Shown piece by piece: positions 35,949 to 43,652 of a DNA stretch of 54,676 bases. The number at the start of each line of letters is the position of its first letter. Position 1 is the stretch's first letter. The notes under the pieces are model-generated. The model was not told where the DNA came from. It worked only from the letters and a program-made list of their open reading frames with translations, and ran no database searches. The stretch comes from Oscillospiraceae bacterium. Its GTDB lineage: Bacteria > Bacillota > Clostridia > Oscillospirales > Ruminococcaceae. The position numbers were made by a program, and so were the translations under genes. The DNA lies in NCBI GenBank assembly GCA_018110825.1, contig JAGBCL010000049.1, positions 1 through 54,676 of the forward strand, in the 5' to 3' direction.

Positions 35949-36041
35949 AACTTAATATTCGCACCATAGAGGGGTGTTTTTGTACTGTACGTACAATTTG
36001 GGGCGGTGCAAAACGGAACAGGGGTTAAAACCTTAACTAAA

Positions 36042-37184
36042 TCAGTTAACGATTGTCTTTTCAGTTTCCTTATCAAAGATGTGAACCTTGTTAGGATCGA
36101 TAGCAACCTTGATAGTATCCTGTGGACGAGCTGTGGAACGTGGGTCAACACGAGCTGTGAGAGGAATACCTTCGCAGTTGAGGTAAAGGAATGTTTCAGC
36201 ACCCATCATTTCAGTGATTTCAACGTTAGCGTCGATTACACCTGTCTTAGCAGCGGAGAGGAACATTTCTTCATCGTGAATGTTTTCAGGACGAACACCC
36301 ATGATGATTTCCTTGTCAACATAGTTGTCGAGAGTAATCTCGTCAATCTTGGACTCAGGAAGTTCAACATAGTACTTCTTACCACGGGATGTCTTAGTAT
36401 CTTCAGAACCGAATTCGATTGTGAACTTGCCTTCAATCTTTCTGAGAACTGCGTCAACGAAGTTCATCTGAGGTGAACCCATGAAGCCTGCAACAAACTG
36501 GTTAACAGGGCTTGTGTAGAGGTTCTGTGGGGAGTCAACCTGCTGAATGAAACCATCCTTCATAACTACGATACGGTCACCCATTGTCATAGCTTCAGTC
36601 TGGTCGTGAGTTACGTAGATAAATGTTGTACCGAGCTTCTGGTGGAGCTTGGAAATCTCTGTTCTCATCTGAGCACGGAGCTTAGCATCGAGGTTGGAGA
36701 GAGGTTCGTCGAGGAGGAATACCTGTGGCTCACGAACGATAGCACGACCGAGAGCAACACGCTGTCTCTGACCACCGGAGAGAGCCTTTGGCTTTCTGCT
36801 GAGGAGGTGGGAGATATCGAGAATTCTTGCAGCTTCTTCTACCTTACGGTTGATTTCGTCCTTAGGAACCTTACGGAGCTTAAGACCGAAAGCCATGTTA
36901 TCATATACAGTCATGTGTGGGTACAGAGCGTAGTTCTGGAATACCATCGCAATATCTCTGTCCTTAGGAGCAACGTCATTAACAAGACGATCGCCGATAT
37001 AGAGTTCGCCTTCGGAAATTTCTTCAAGACCTGCGATCATACGGAGAGTAGTGGACTTACCACAACCGGATGGACCAACGAGGATGATAAATTCCTTGTC
37101 GCGGATTTCAAGGTTAACGTCGGAAACGGCAACAACGCCGCCTGGGTATTTCTTATAAATGGATCTGAGTGATAAACTAGCCAT
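36042..37184 (-). CDS. ugpC: Sugar ABC transporter ATP-binding protein (UgpC/MsmX type)
   Basis: 380 residues. Walker [10 protein letters not shown], signature [14 protein letters not shown], Walker [14 protein letters not shown]-loop [11 protein letters not shown], then the C-terminal MOI/TOBE regulatory domain. ATG 37184 with GGGAGGT upstream is used instead of 37220. No permease or binding-protein genes are near, so it likely powers several oligosaccharide importers, as MsmX/MsmK do. Promoter TTGATG/TATTAT at 37243-37270. Confidence 0.92.
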   Translation of the reverse strand: MASLSLRSIYKKYPGGVVAVSDVNLEIRDKEFIILVGPSGCGKSTTLRMIAGLEEISEGELYIGDRLVNDVAPKDRDIAMVFQNYALYPHMTVYDNMAFGLKLRKVPKDEINRKVEEAARILDISHLLSRKPKALSGGQRQRVALGRAIVREPQVFLLDEPLSNLDAKLRAQMRTEISKLHQKLGTTFIYVTHDQTEAMTMGDRIVVMKDGFIQQVDSPQNLYTSPVNQFVAGFMGSPQMNFVDAVLRKIEGKFTIEFGSEDTKTSRGKKYYVELPESKIDEITLDNYVDKEIIMGVRPENIHDEEMFLSAAKTGVIDANVEITEMMGAETFLYLNCEGIPLTARVDPRSTARPQDTIKVAIDPNKVHIFDKETEKTIVN

Positions 37185-37242
37185 TCTGAACGGACCTCCC
37201 AAAAAAATTAGTCTTGCCAAATCTTATACTTCTTTGGCTATG

Positions 37243-37270
37243 ATAATATAATACCAAATTTCCGCATCAA
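37243..37270 (-). promoter_or_regulatory. Promoter of the sugar-ABC ATPase gene
   Basis: Minus-strand TATTAT (37243-37248) and TTGATG (37265-37270), 16-bp spacer. Confidence 0.45.
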
Positions 37271-37350
37271 ATTTCAAGTTGCTTATTAACTAAACTTCTA
37301 AAGCCTTGTTTATTAAGTTTGACGAAAAAATGACAAATGAAAAATTTTCA

Positions 37351-38085
37351 TTATTTTTTTGCATAAATTTTTTCCATTTCATTGTGCAAAATTTCACGAC
37401 ACTCACCAAGCCCCAATTTTTCGTCAAGTTCAAGCCCTCCAATCTGAACACGCTTCAGATAGGTAACCTTATTTCCAACAGCCTCAGCCATGCGTTTCAC
37501 CTGATGGAACATTCCCTCGTGCAAAGTAATGTAAACCTCATTCGGATTATCTGTTATTTCCATCAAGGCAGGCTGACACACATCACCGCCATCGATTTCC
37601 ATACCGCTTGCAAAAGCCTCAACATCGCTTTCCGTCGCAGGCTTTTCAAGCACCGCAAAATACTTCTTGTCAACGTGCTTTTTAGGGGAGAGAATCTCGT
37701 GCGCAAAAACACCGTCATCCGTAATCAGTGCAAACCCTTCAGTATCCTTGTCAAGACGGCCCGCAGGGAACAGCCCCTGCCTGCGCAGTTCGGGCGGAAT
37801 AAGCTCCAGCACCGTTTCGGTGAGTCTGTCCTTTGTGGCACAGATTACCCCTGCGGGCTTGTTCAGCATAATATATATATATTTTCTGTAAACAACCTCT
37901 CTGCCCTCGGAAACAACTGCATCCGTATCAGGATTGATTTTCATATCAAACAGCTTTGCAGTCTGCCCGTTGACGGTTACAAGACGCTTTTTGATAAGCT
38001 CCTTGGCATCGTTGCGGGAAATATTCAGCTGGTTGGACAGAAACCTGTCCAGGCGGAGATTACCCGCATTTGAACCCTTAGCCAT
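37351..38085 (-). CDS. rsuA: 16S rRNA pseudouridine synthase, RsuA type
   Basis: 244 residues. N-terminal S4-like RNA-binding domain (RLDRFLSNQLNISRNDAKEL), catalytic Asp in GRLDKDTEGFALIT, and C-terminal HQVKRMAEAVGNKV. It isomerises a 16S rRNA uridine (position 516 in E. coli). RluB-type 23S activity cannot be excluded from sequence alone. Start ATG 38085 has AGGAGG upstream. Confidence 0.85.
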   Translation of the reverse strand: MAKGSNAGNLRLDRFLSNQLNISRNDAKELIKKRLVTVNGQTAKLFDMKINPDTDAVVSEGREVVYRKYIYIMLNKPAGVICATKDRLTETVLELIPPELRRQGLFPAGRLDKDTEGFALITDDGVFAHEILSPKKHVDKKYFAVLEKPATESDVEAFASGMEIDGGDVCQPALMEITDNPNEVYITLHEGMFHQVKRMAEAVGNKVTYLKRVQIGGLELDEKLGLGECREILHNEMEKIYAKK

Positions 38086-38100
38086 AATTCCTCCTAAAAC

Positions 38101-38148
38101 AAAAAGGGGACGGGAACAACGCCTGCGTTGTCTGACCGTCCCCTTGAA
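38101..38148 (-). terminator. Terminator after the acidic Cys-rich gene
   Basis: Stem AAGGGGACGG / CCGTCCCCTT with inner stem ACAACGC/GCGTTGT; T5 follows on the minus strand. Confidence 0.8.
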
Positions 38149-38161
38149 TATATGAACTTAA

Positions 38162-38434
38162 TTATTCGCCCTTGATTGTTTCATCAATTTCAGCAAGGTC
38201 TTCTTCTGTCAGTTCAGCAACATCAGCATCAAGGCTGTCAAGCTCAGAGAGGTCATCAGCATCGCCGCAGCAGTCGCAGTCACATTCGCACTCATCGAAA
38301 TAGAGCTCGTCCTCATCGTCGAAATCATAATCGAACTGTTCGATTTCCTCACGTTTTTTCATAGCATACATAGCAGCAGCCGCACCTGCAGCAGCAGCGC
38401 CTACAGCAAGAAGAATAGAACCGAATACTTTCAT
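38162..38434 (-). CDS. Small acidic Cys-rich membrane-anchored protein
   Basis: 90 residues. ATG 38434 follows AAAGGAG; a longer frame runs into the upstream repeat and is rejected. An N-terminal Ala/Gly-rich helix (ILLAVGAAAAGAAAAMYA) may span the membrane. The rest is strongly acidic, with a Cys cluster DECECDCDCCGDADD (about 47-61) that could bind metal. No family recognised. Confidence 0.65.
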   Translation of the reverse strand: MKVFGSILLAVGAAAAGAAAAMYAMKKREEIEQFDYDFDDEDELYFDECECDCDCCGDADDLSELDSLDADVAELTEEDLAEIDETIKGE

Positions 38435-38555
38435 TAAAAACAACTCCTTTTTGATAATAGGGATTAATGTACTTGAATTTATAGTTATAGTATACCACAT
38501 AACAAAAGAAATTACAATACTTTTTGAGCAAATTTTTACAAAAGGAATTCGGGGC

Positions 38556-39165
38556 AAATTATAATTTAGCACAACAATAACTATCAGTGTTAGCGAAGCG
38601 GCATTAAAAGTTTCGTCCACCTTTTCAAAGGTGGTAGGGGTCAAGGGGGCAACGCCCCATTGGTCGCCAAAACCATTCTTCGAATGGTCTACGCAAGCGG
38701 CGAAATACCCCTTGCAGTCAAAAACGGAGCAGGAGGTGAGGAAACCGACAGGTTTCCGATGGAGAAAAGAGTTCCGCTTTGCGGAACTCTCAGACAATGC
38801 TTTGCATTGTCTTGGACAATGACCGCTTCTCCTTGTTGCAATCACATCAAAATCATCTCTCAAAAACGTGCCAGTGGCACGTTTTTGACGCACTTTATCT
38901 TTATAACTATACAAAAGCAGCAACTTCGTTGCTGTTAGGGATTTTCTCTCTTGCAGAAAATCCCTCTTTCGCAACACAGTTGCGAAATTCACCCTTTAGA
39001 TGCGCTTAAAGCACGCCTGCGGGCGAGGTTAAGCATTTCGCTGCCTGCGGACAGCGATTTAGGGGCGTTGCCCCTAAAAACCCTACCAAAGGGGACACCG
39101 TCCCCTTTGGAAACCCATAGCCGCATTGCTAACACTGCAACAAATCGTGCGCTAAATTATAATTT
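38556..39165. repeat. Family-2 hairpin-array element, copy A
   Basis: 610 bp filling most of an 816-bp gap. Both ends are AAATTATAATTT within imperfect terminal inverted repeats of about 47 bp (38556-38602, 39119-39165). Inside are about twelve consecutive hairpins, e.g. AGTTCCGC/GCGGAACT, GACAATGC/GCATTGTC, AAAACGTGCC/GGCACGTTTT (38862-38886), GGGATTTTC/GAAAATCCC (38938-38964), AGGGGC/GCCCCT. Short frames on the plus strand lack ribosome-binding sites and are not conserved as protein. Confidence 0.8.
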
Positions 39166-39250
39166 CCCCCACTTGTGCATAAACAAATCCGCCGCACAGG
39201 TCACCCCATGCGGCAGATACTCTCTCTTAACGAATATTGGAAATATCGTT

Positions 39251-40267
39251 TTATCCTAAAATATATACATTTACGTCACGTCTGCCCCAGTTGTAGCACT
39301 CGCTCTCTGTGTCCATATAAAGGTCAACAAGAACTCTGCCACTTCTCATTGCACTGCCCGTATCCTCTGCAACTGCATAACCGTATGTTCTTGTGCCGTC
39401 TACGGAAACAATGTAAAGCTCTGTTCCGTAAGGAATTACCTTAGGGTCAACAGCTACATAGCCAACCTGCGGAACCTTACCTGTGGAAGTGATTGAACCT
39501 GCTGCTGCGGAGTAAGCTGTTGCCTCACCCGTAATCACATCAACATAATTCACCGGAATACCGTTTGCATCAAGCTCAACGTCCTTGCTGCCGCTTGTCT
39601 GACCTGCAGGAACAGCCTTTTCATAAACAGGCTCTTCCATTGTGCCTATAACGATAACCTCGTCAACAGGCTCTGTAATATCTTCATCAATGACGTCGGA
39701 GGAAACAAGCTCACCGTCTATATAAACGTGACGGAAAGTTGTTTCGACCTCGCCTTCTTCACCGTCAACTACAGTTTCGGTATATCCGACGAGCTGCTCG
39801 TCGTCTTCTCGATACTTTGTAGCGTATTCAATAACCTCAACCTGTACTTCTTCAACAATGTTGACGCGGTTTATAATAATTTCGGTTCCGCTGCCTAAGG
39901 GCTCGCTCAAACCGATATTGATAAGGTCTTCATTTTCCACCTTGACGCCTGCCGCATCAAGAGCATCAGCAACATTACCTGCACACTTTACACAGATGTT
40001 CTTTCCGTCAACTGCAATAGTAACATCAAATTCCTTAGCAGGCATTTCAGCAACAACAGCTGCCTTTTCTGTTCCTGCAGGAAGTGCTGTAAGGGCAACA
40101 GCTGTGTCCTCTTTATTCATAACAGCCGCCGCACAGATTGAAACAGTGCCGATTGCAAGGGCACTTACGGTTGTTACAACAGTTTTGATTTTTAAGTTCT
40201 TTAAGATTTTCTTACAATTTTCCGCAGTGTCGTTGATAACAGAGCGTTTATTTGCATTATTACTCAT
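39251..40267 (-). CDS. DUF348-G5-3D cell-wall protein (RpfB/YabE-like)
   Basis: 338 residues. A membrane anchor (28-50) is followed by a DUF348 domain (81-125), a G5 domain (about 133-209) and a C-terminal 3D domain (247-337) with the three conserved Asp (AVDP, EDTG, VDLYMD). Such proteins are lytic transglycosylase-like enzymes acting on peptidoglycan during growth. It has a consensus promoter at 40347-40375, so it is probably well expressed. Confidence 0.88.
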   Translation of the reverse strand: MSNNANKRSVINDTAENCKKILKNLKIKTVVTTVSALAIGTVSICAAAVMNKEDTAVALTALPAGTEKAAVVAEMPAKEFDVTIAVDGKNICVKCAGNVADALDAAGVKVENEDLINIGLSEPLGSGTEIIINRVNIVEEVQVEVIEYATKYREDDEQLVGYTETVVDGEEGEVETTFRHVYIDGELVSSDVIDEDITEPVDEVIVIGTMEEPVYEKAVPAGQTSGSKDVELDANGIPVNYVDVITGEATAYSAAAGSITSTGKVPQVGYVAVDPKVIPYGTELYIVSVDGTRTYGYAVAEDTGSAMRSGRVLVDLYMDTESECYNWGRRDVNVYILG

Positions 40268-40346
40268 AAAGGACTCCTTTCAAAATTTATTGCACACATT
40301 CGGTTACAATATAGTTACAAAAGTAACCGTTCAGCAACTTTTTAAC

Positions 40347-40375
40347 ATTATAGTTATCACACCGCTGTTTGTCAA
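40347..40375 (-). promoter_or_regulatory. Consensus sigma-A promoter of the 3D-domain gene
   Basis: Minus-strand TTGACA (40370-40375) and TATAAT (40347-40352) with a 17-bp spacer, a perfect match to consensus. Confidence 0.8.
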
Positions 40376-40737
40376 GACTTTTCAAAGCCACATTTTTGTG
40401 CATATTACACAAAAACGCTGTAAAAAGCTGTATATTTAAAGGAATTAAATTCCATTTATCGTGGGAGAGTGTCAAAATCCACAGCAATTTTTTAGACATT
40501 TCCGCTAAATCGGCTTTCGGGTAAAACCCGCAAATTGCCATAAAAAAGAAATTATGTAAAATACAGTAATTTATGTTGACAATTTTCAGGCTGTTTTTAA
40601 CACTTCCGACGTTTTGTTTCGGCAAAACTGACAAATCTGTCTTGTGTTTTTGTAGCATTTTGGTTTGAAATTTTTGTGTCAATTTCCGCAACCCCTGAAA
40701 AAACCTGGATTTGAGCGCATAAAACGATAAAAAACTA

Positions 40738-40766
40738 TTTACTATTCCGTAATTATATATTATAAT
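40738..40766 (+). promoter_or_regulatory. Promoter of the 57-residue membrane peptide
   Basis: TTTACT (40738-40743) and TATAAT (40761-40766) with a 17-bp spacer on the plus strand. Confidence 0.5.
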
Positions 40767-40805
40767 AGTATAGGAAAACAACTTCATTAAAGAAAGGAAT
40801 TTATT

Positions 40806-40979
40806 ATGGAAAACAACATCGAAAAAAGAAACGAATCCATTGAAATGCTGAAAACAACAATCGCAGTATGTGCAGCACTGGTGCTTTTCCTTGCATCCGC
40901 AGGCTTTATTGTGTACAAGTCCATTTCCGCCTACCGCCACAACGAACGCTGGAAGGACTACGACGAATGTGGCATCTGA
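40806..40979 (+). CDS. Small single-span membrane peptide
   Basis: 57 residues, start MENNIEKRNESIEMLKTTI, one membrane helix (about 19-38, AVCAALVLFLASAGFIVY), then a charged tail ending DYDECGI. AAAGGAA precedes ATG and a promoter lies 40 bp upstream, so it looks real. No family recognised. Its stop codon sits in a palindrome (ATCTGAAGCC/GGCTTCAGAT). Confidence 0.65.
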   Translation: MENNIEKRNESIEMLKTTIAVCAALVLFLASAGFIVYKSISAYRHNERWKDYDECGI

Positions 40980-40995
40980 AGCCGAAGGCTTCAGA
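40970..40995. repeat. Inverted repeat across a stop codon
   Basis: ATCTGAAGCC GAA GGCTTCAGAT; the first arm includes the last Ile codon and TGA stop of the 57-residue gene. Confidence 0.8.
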
Positions 40996-40996
40996 T

Positions 40997-41116
40997 GAAT
41001 GAGGAATTAGGAATGCGGAATTAGGAATTAATGAGTTCGGCTACGCCGAATATGCTTAATATTTGTCAGCTGCAATGCTATAATTTCACTTTTCTAATTC
41101 CTAATTCCAAATTCCA
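40997..41116. repeat. Family-1 palindromic repeat, copy c
   Basis: About 120 bp with AGGAATTAGGAAT arms and a TTCGGC/GCCGAA hairpin. It fills the gap between the small peptide gene and the amidohydrolase and leaves about 20 bp for the ribosome-binding site. Confidence 0.75.
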
Positions 41117-41136
41117 GAAAGGATACTATTATATAG

Positions 41137-42297
41137 ATGTTTTTATACAATGCTAAAATTTATCCGCAGGGCAAAAATGCATCTGCAATCCCTTGCGGTT
41201 ACATTTACATCGAGGACGGCAAAATCGCTAACGTTGCCGCAGGTACACCTCTCAAAGTTACCGACGAGGATATCGACCTGCACGGTCTGCGTGTTTATCC
41301 GGGCTTTATCGACATCCACACCCACATGGGTCTTATCGGTGACGGACAGGGTGCAGAAGGGGAGGACGTCAATGAGGACAGCGACCCCATTACTCCACAC
41401 CTGCGTACAATTGACGGGCTTTGCTTTACCGACGGCTATTTTGCCGACGCTGTAAAGGCAGGCGTGACAACCTGCGTAACGGGTGTAGGCTCAACCAATC
41501 CAATCGGCGGCGACCTTATCGCCGTACACACAAGCGGCAGATGTGCCGATGAAATGCTTGTGAAGCGTGTGGGAATAAAATTTGCTCTCGGTGAAAATCC
41601 GAAATCGACCTTTGCCGACAGAGACACCGCCCCTATCACACGAATGGCAACCGCTGCACTTATCCGTGAAGCACTCTACAAGGCAAAGCGTTACGCTCAG
41701 GACAAGGCTGACGCTGAAGAAAGCGGCGAGTCCCTGCCCGAGTATGATATAAAATCCGAGGCGCTTATTCCGCTTCTCAATCGTGAAATCAAGGCGCATT
41801 TTCATTGCCACCGTGCCGATGATATCATGACAGCGGTACGAATTGCCGAAGAATTCGACCTTGACTACGTCCTTGTACATTGCACCGAGGGGCACAAGGT
41901 TGCCGACCTGCTTGGCGAAAAGGGTGCATCTGCGGTTGTCGGGCCAATCATCTGCGACAGGGGAAAGCCCGAGCTTGCAGGTCTGACCGTAGCAAACGCA
42001 GGCATACTATATAATAATGGTGTGGACGTTGCAATCTGCACCGACCACCCAGAAGTGCCGATACAGTATCTTCCCGCAAGTGTCGCTTTCTGCGTAAAAG
42101 AAGGCTTGCCAAAAGAAGCGGCAGTCCGTGCCATAACATCAACAGCGGCAAAAATCGCAGGCATTGACAGCCTTGTGGGTGATATCGCCGTGGGACGGCT
42201 TGCTGACCTTACAATTACAGACGGCGACCCGCTGGAAATTATGACGAACGTAAAAATGACAATTATCGAAGGTAAGGTTGTTTACAATAAAATGTGA
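41137..42297 (+). CDS. Amidohydrolase (imidazolonepropionase-like)
   Basis: 386 residues, metal-dependent TIM-barrel hydrolase. The metal motif HTH is at 61-63 (FIDIHTHMG), with later ligands in AHFHCHRADD, LVHCTEGHK and CTDHPEVP, and the C-terminal GDIAVGRLADLTITDGDP strand typical of the superfamily. Substrate cannot be told; a cyclic amide or dipeptide is likely. AAAGGA lies 13 nt before ATG, rather far. It is followed by fumarase alpha on the same strand. Confidence 0.85.
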   Translation: MFLYNAKIYPQGKNASAIPCGYIYIEDGKIANVAAGTPLKVTDEDIDLHGLRVYPGFIDIHTHMGLIGDGQGAEGEDVNEDSDPITPHLRTIDGLCFTDGYFADAVKAGVTTCVTGVGSTNPIGGDLIAVHTSGRCADEMLVKRVGIKFALGENPKSTFADRDTAPITRMATAALIREALYKAKRYAQDKADAEESGESLPEYDIKSEALIPLLNREIKAHFHCHRADDIMTAVRIAEEFDLDYVLVHCTEGHKVADLLGEKGASAVVGPIICDRGKPELAGLTVANAGILYNNGVDVAICTDHPEVPIQYLPASVAFCVKEGLPKEAAVRAITSTAAKIAGIDSLVGDIAVGRLADLTITDGDPLEIMTNVKMTIIEGKVVYNKM

Positions 42298-42411
42298 AAA
42301 GTGAAAAGTGGAATGAGGAATTAATGTTGTCGGCTTCGCCGACAATTTAAAATTCGTCCGCCAAAGGCGGACACAATAATTTCACTTTCCTCATTCCTAA
42401 TTCCACATTTT
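42298..42411. repeat. Family-1 palindromic repeat, copy b
   Basis: Begins directly after the TGA stop of the amidohydrolase and is nearly identical to 1-118 (differences such as TTTGCCGAC versus TTCGCCGAC). It ends about 20 bp before the fumarase start. Confidence 0.85.
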
Positions 42412-42431
42412 CCAAAAGAAAGGATGTTATC

Positions 42432-43274
42432 ATGCGTGAAATAAACGTAACAGAAATAGAAAACGCTGTTCGTGACCTGTGTATCAAGGCAAACCGCTTT
42501 CTCCCCAAGTCCCTTGTGGACTGCATAGGCTGTTCGGTAAGCTGTGAAAAGTCACCGACGGGCAGGGAAGTTCTTGCCGACCTGATGAAAAATATCGAGG
42601 CGGCTGAAACGGAAAATCTCGCTGTCTGTCAGGACACGGGAATGGCTGTAATTTTCCTTGACATCGGTCAGGACGTCCACTTTGTCGGCGGCTCGCTTTA
42701 CGAGGCAATCAACAAAGGCGTGTCCCGCGGCTATACCGAGGGTTATCTCCGCTGTTCAATCGTATCCGACCCTATTGAGCGTGTCAACACGGGGGACAAC
42801 ACTCCAGCCGTAATACATACACGTATTGTTGACGGCGACAAGGTTTCCATTTCCGTTTGCCCAAAGGGTTTCGGCAGTGAAAATATGTCAAAAATGAAGA
42901 TGTTTACGCCTTCCGCAACAATCGAGGAAATTGAGAATTTTGTCGTTGAGGTTGTGTCCGTTGCAGGAAGCAACCCCTGTCCGCCAATGGTTGTTGGCGT
43001 AGGTATAGGCGGCGATTTTGAGCACTGTGCTTATCTTGCAAAGAAGGCTTTGTGCCGTGACGTTGCCGAGAAAAATCCGAAGCAGCTTTACGCTGACATG
43101 GAAAAGAATATTCTTGTCAAGTCCAATAAGCTTGGCATTGGCCCTCAGGGCTTCGGCGGAACAACTACCGTTCTCAGCGTTGCAATCGAGCAGGCACCCA
43201 CACACATCGCAGGTCTGCCCGTAGCTGTAAACATCGGCTGCCACGTTACAAGACACGCTCATAAGGTACTCTGA
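42432..43274 (+). CDS. Class I fumarate hydratase alpha subunit / tartrate dehydratase alpha-like
   Basis: 280 residues. Cysteines C66 (AVCQDTGM), C183 (NPCPPMV) and C270 (NIGCHVTRH) would hold a [4Fe-4S] cluster used to dehydrate a hydroxyacid. The full-length enzyme needs a beta subunit, which is not next to this gene: it is followed by a terminator and an opposing gene. AAAGGATG precedes ATG 42432. Confidence 0.88.
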   Translation: MREINVTEIENAVRDLCIKANRFLPKSLVDCIGCSVSCEKSPTGREVLADLMKNIEAAETENLAVCQDTGMAVIFLDIGQDVHFVGGSLYEAINKGVSRGYTEGYLRCSIVSDPIERVNTGDNTPAVIHTRIVDGDKVSISVCPKGFGSENMSKMKMFTPSATIEEIENFVVEVVSVAGSNPCPPMVVGVGIGGDFEHCAYLAKKALCRDVAEKNPKQLYADMEKNILVKSNKLGIGPQGFGGTTTVLSVAIEQAPTHIAGLPVAVNIGCHVTRHAHKVL

Positions 43275-43397
43275 TTTGGGAGAGATATCATAAGCCATTG
43301 AGGGAGACCCTTTCTTCAGAAAGGTTTGCCCCAGTAGTTCACGGTATCTCTCGCAAAACAAAAGCACCTCTTTCGAGGTGCTTTTTCTTTTTCAGTT
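43275..43397. terminator. Hairpins and bidirectional terminator after the fumarase gene
   Basis: GAGAGATA/TATCTCTC arms (about 43281-43352) enclose CCTTTCT/AGAAAGG. Then AAAGCACCTC TTTC GAGGTGCTTT (43361-43384) with T-tracts on both sides terminates the fumarase gene and the opposing small gene. Confidence 0.75.
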
Positions 43398-43592
43398 TTA
43401 TGCTCTCACATCAAGGATGCTGCCCTTAGCGCCGGGGAACTTAGGAACAGAATCTATCATCTTCATCAAGCCCTGTGCCATTGTCTCTGTTGTTTCCATC
43501 GACTTTTTAGCCATTGCTGTACTAAGACCCTGTGCAAGCTTGGCGTTACTCATGCCTGTTGACATCTGAGCAATTGAAGTCATCATATCCAT
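43398..43592 (-). CDS. YjfB-like small protein
   Basis: 64 residues, Met-rich helical N-terminus (MDMMTSIAQMSTGMSNAKLAQ), ending GAKGSILDVRA. It resembles the YjfB family of putative motility-linked peptides. AAAGGGG precedes ATG. It follows a soluble chemoreceptor gene on the same strand, which fits a signalling or motility context; the evidence is moderate. Confidence 0.6.
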   Translation of the reverse strand: MDMMTSIAQMSTGMSNAKLAQGLSTAMAKKSMETTETMAQGLMKMIDSVPKFPGAKGSILDVRA

Positions 43593-43623
43593 AACGACAT
43601 CCCCTTTCTGAAAAAATTATTTC

Positions 43624-43652
43624 CAAATAATTCCCTATGGGAATTATTCAGA
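43624..43652. repeat. Inverted repeat across the PocR-receptor stop codon
   Basis: AATAATTCCC and GGAATTATT arms around ATAG on the minus strand; the first arm contains the TAA stop (43644-43646) of the gene. A second hairpin (ATTATTT/AAATAAT plus T6) just beyond it would terminate transcription. Confidence 0.75.

Larger units (their letters stand above)
34730..36010 (+). mobile_element. IS3-family insertion sequence (IS150-like group)
   Basis: 1281 bp with imperfect terminal inverted repeats starting TGCAC (16 of 29 positions match). Flanks AAA on both sides suggest a 3-bp target duplication. It carries overlapping orfA and orfB, both intact. It sits between the accessory regulator cluster and the stop of the sugar-ABC ATPase gene, in an otherwise core region. 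Confidence 0.85.
40268..40805. other. Divergent intergenic region, no gene seen
   Basis: 538 bp between divergent genes, holding the promoters of both. In the middle, 40470-40545 has GCAATTT/AAATTGC arms enclosing CGGGT/ACCCG and may fold as a small RNA. A long antisense frame here is not supported by a ribosome-binding site. Confidence 0.5.

Noticed and set aside
37184-37220. Upstream start for the sugar-ABC ATPase adding 12 residues
   Set aside because: The strong ribosome-binding site lies inside this extension and is spaced correctly for ATG 37184.
38660-38938. Plus-strand ORFs in the family-2 elements (also near 45596-45991 and 50269-50853) with partly similar peptides such as KNGERGEETDRFP
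   Set aside because: No ribosome-binding sites, frames differ in length and end in different places, and changes between copies follow stem pairing rather than codons. Similar peptides in databases would be mis-annotations.
40287-40940. Minus-strand ORF of 217 codons upstream of the 3D gene
   Set aside because: It covers a consensus promoter and the opposite strand of the 57-residue gene, has no ribosome-binding site and an unlikely composition.
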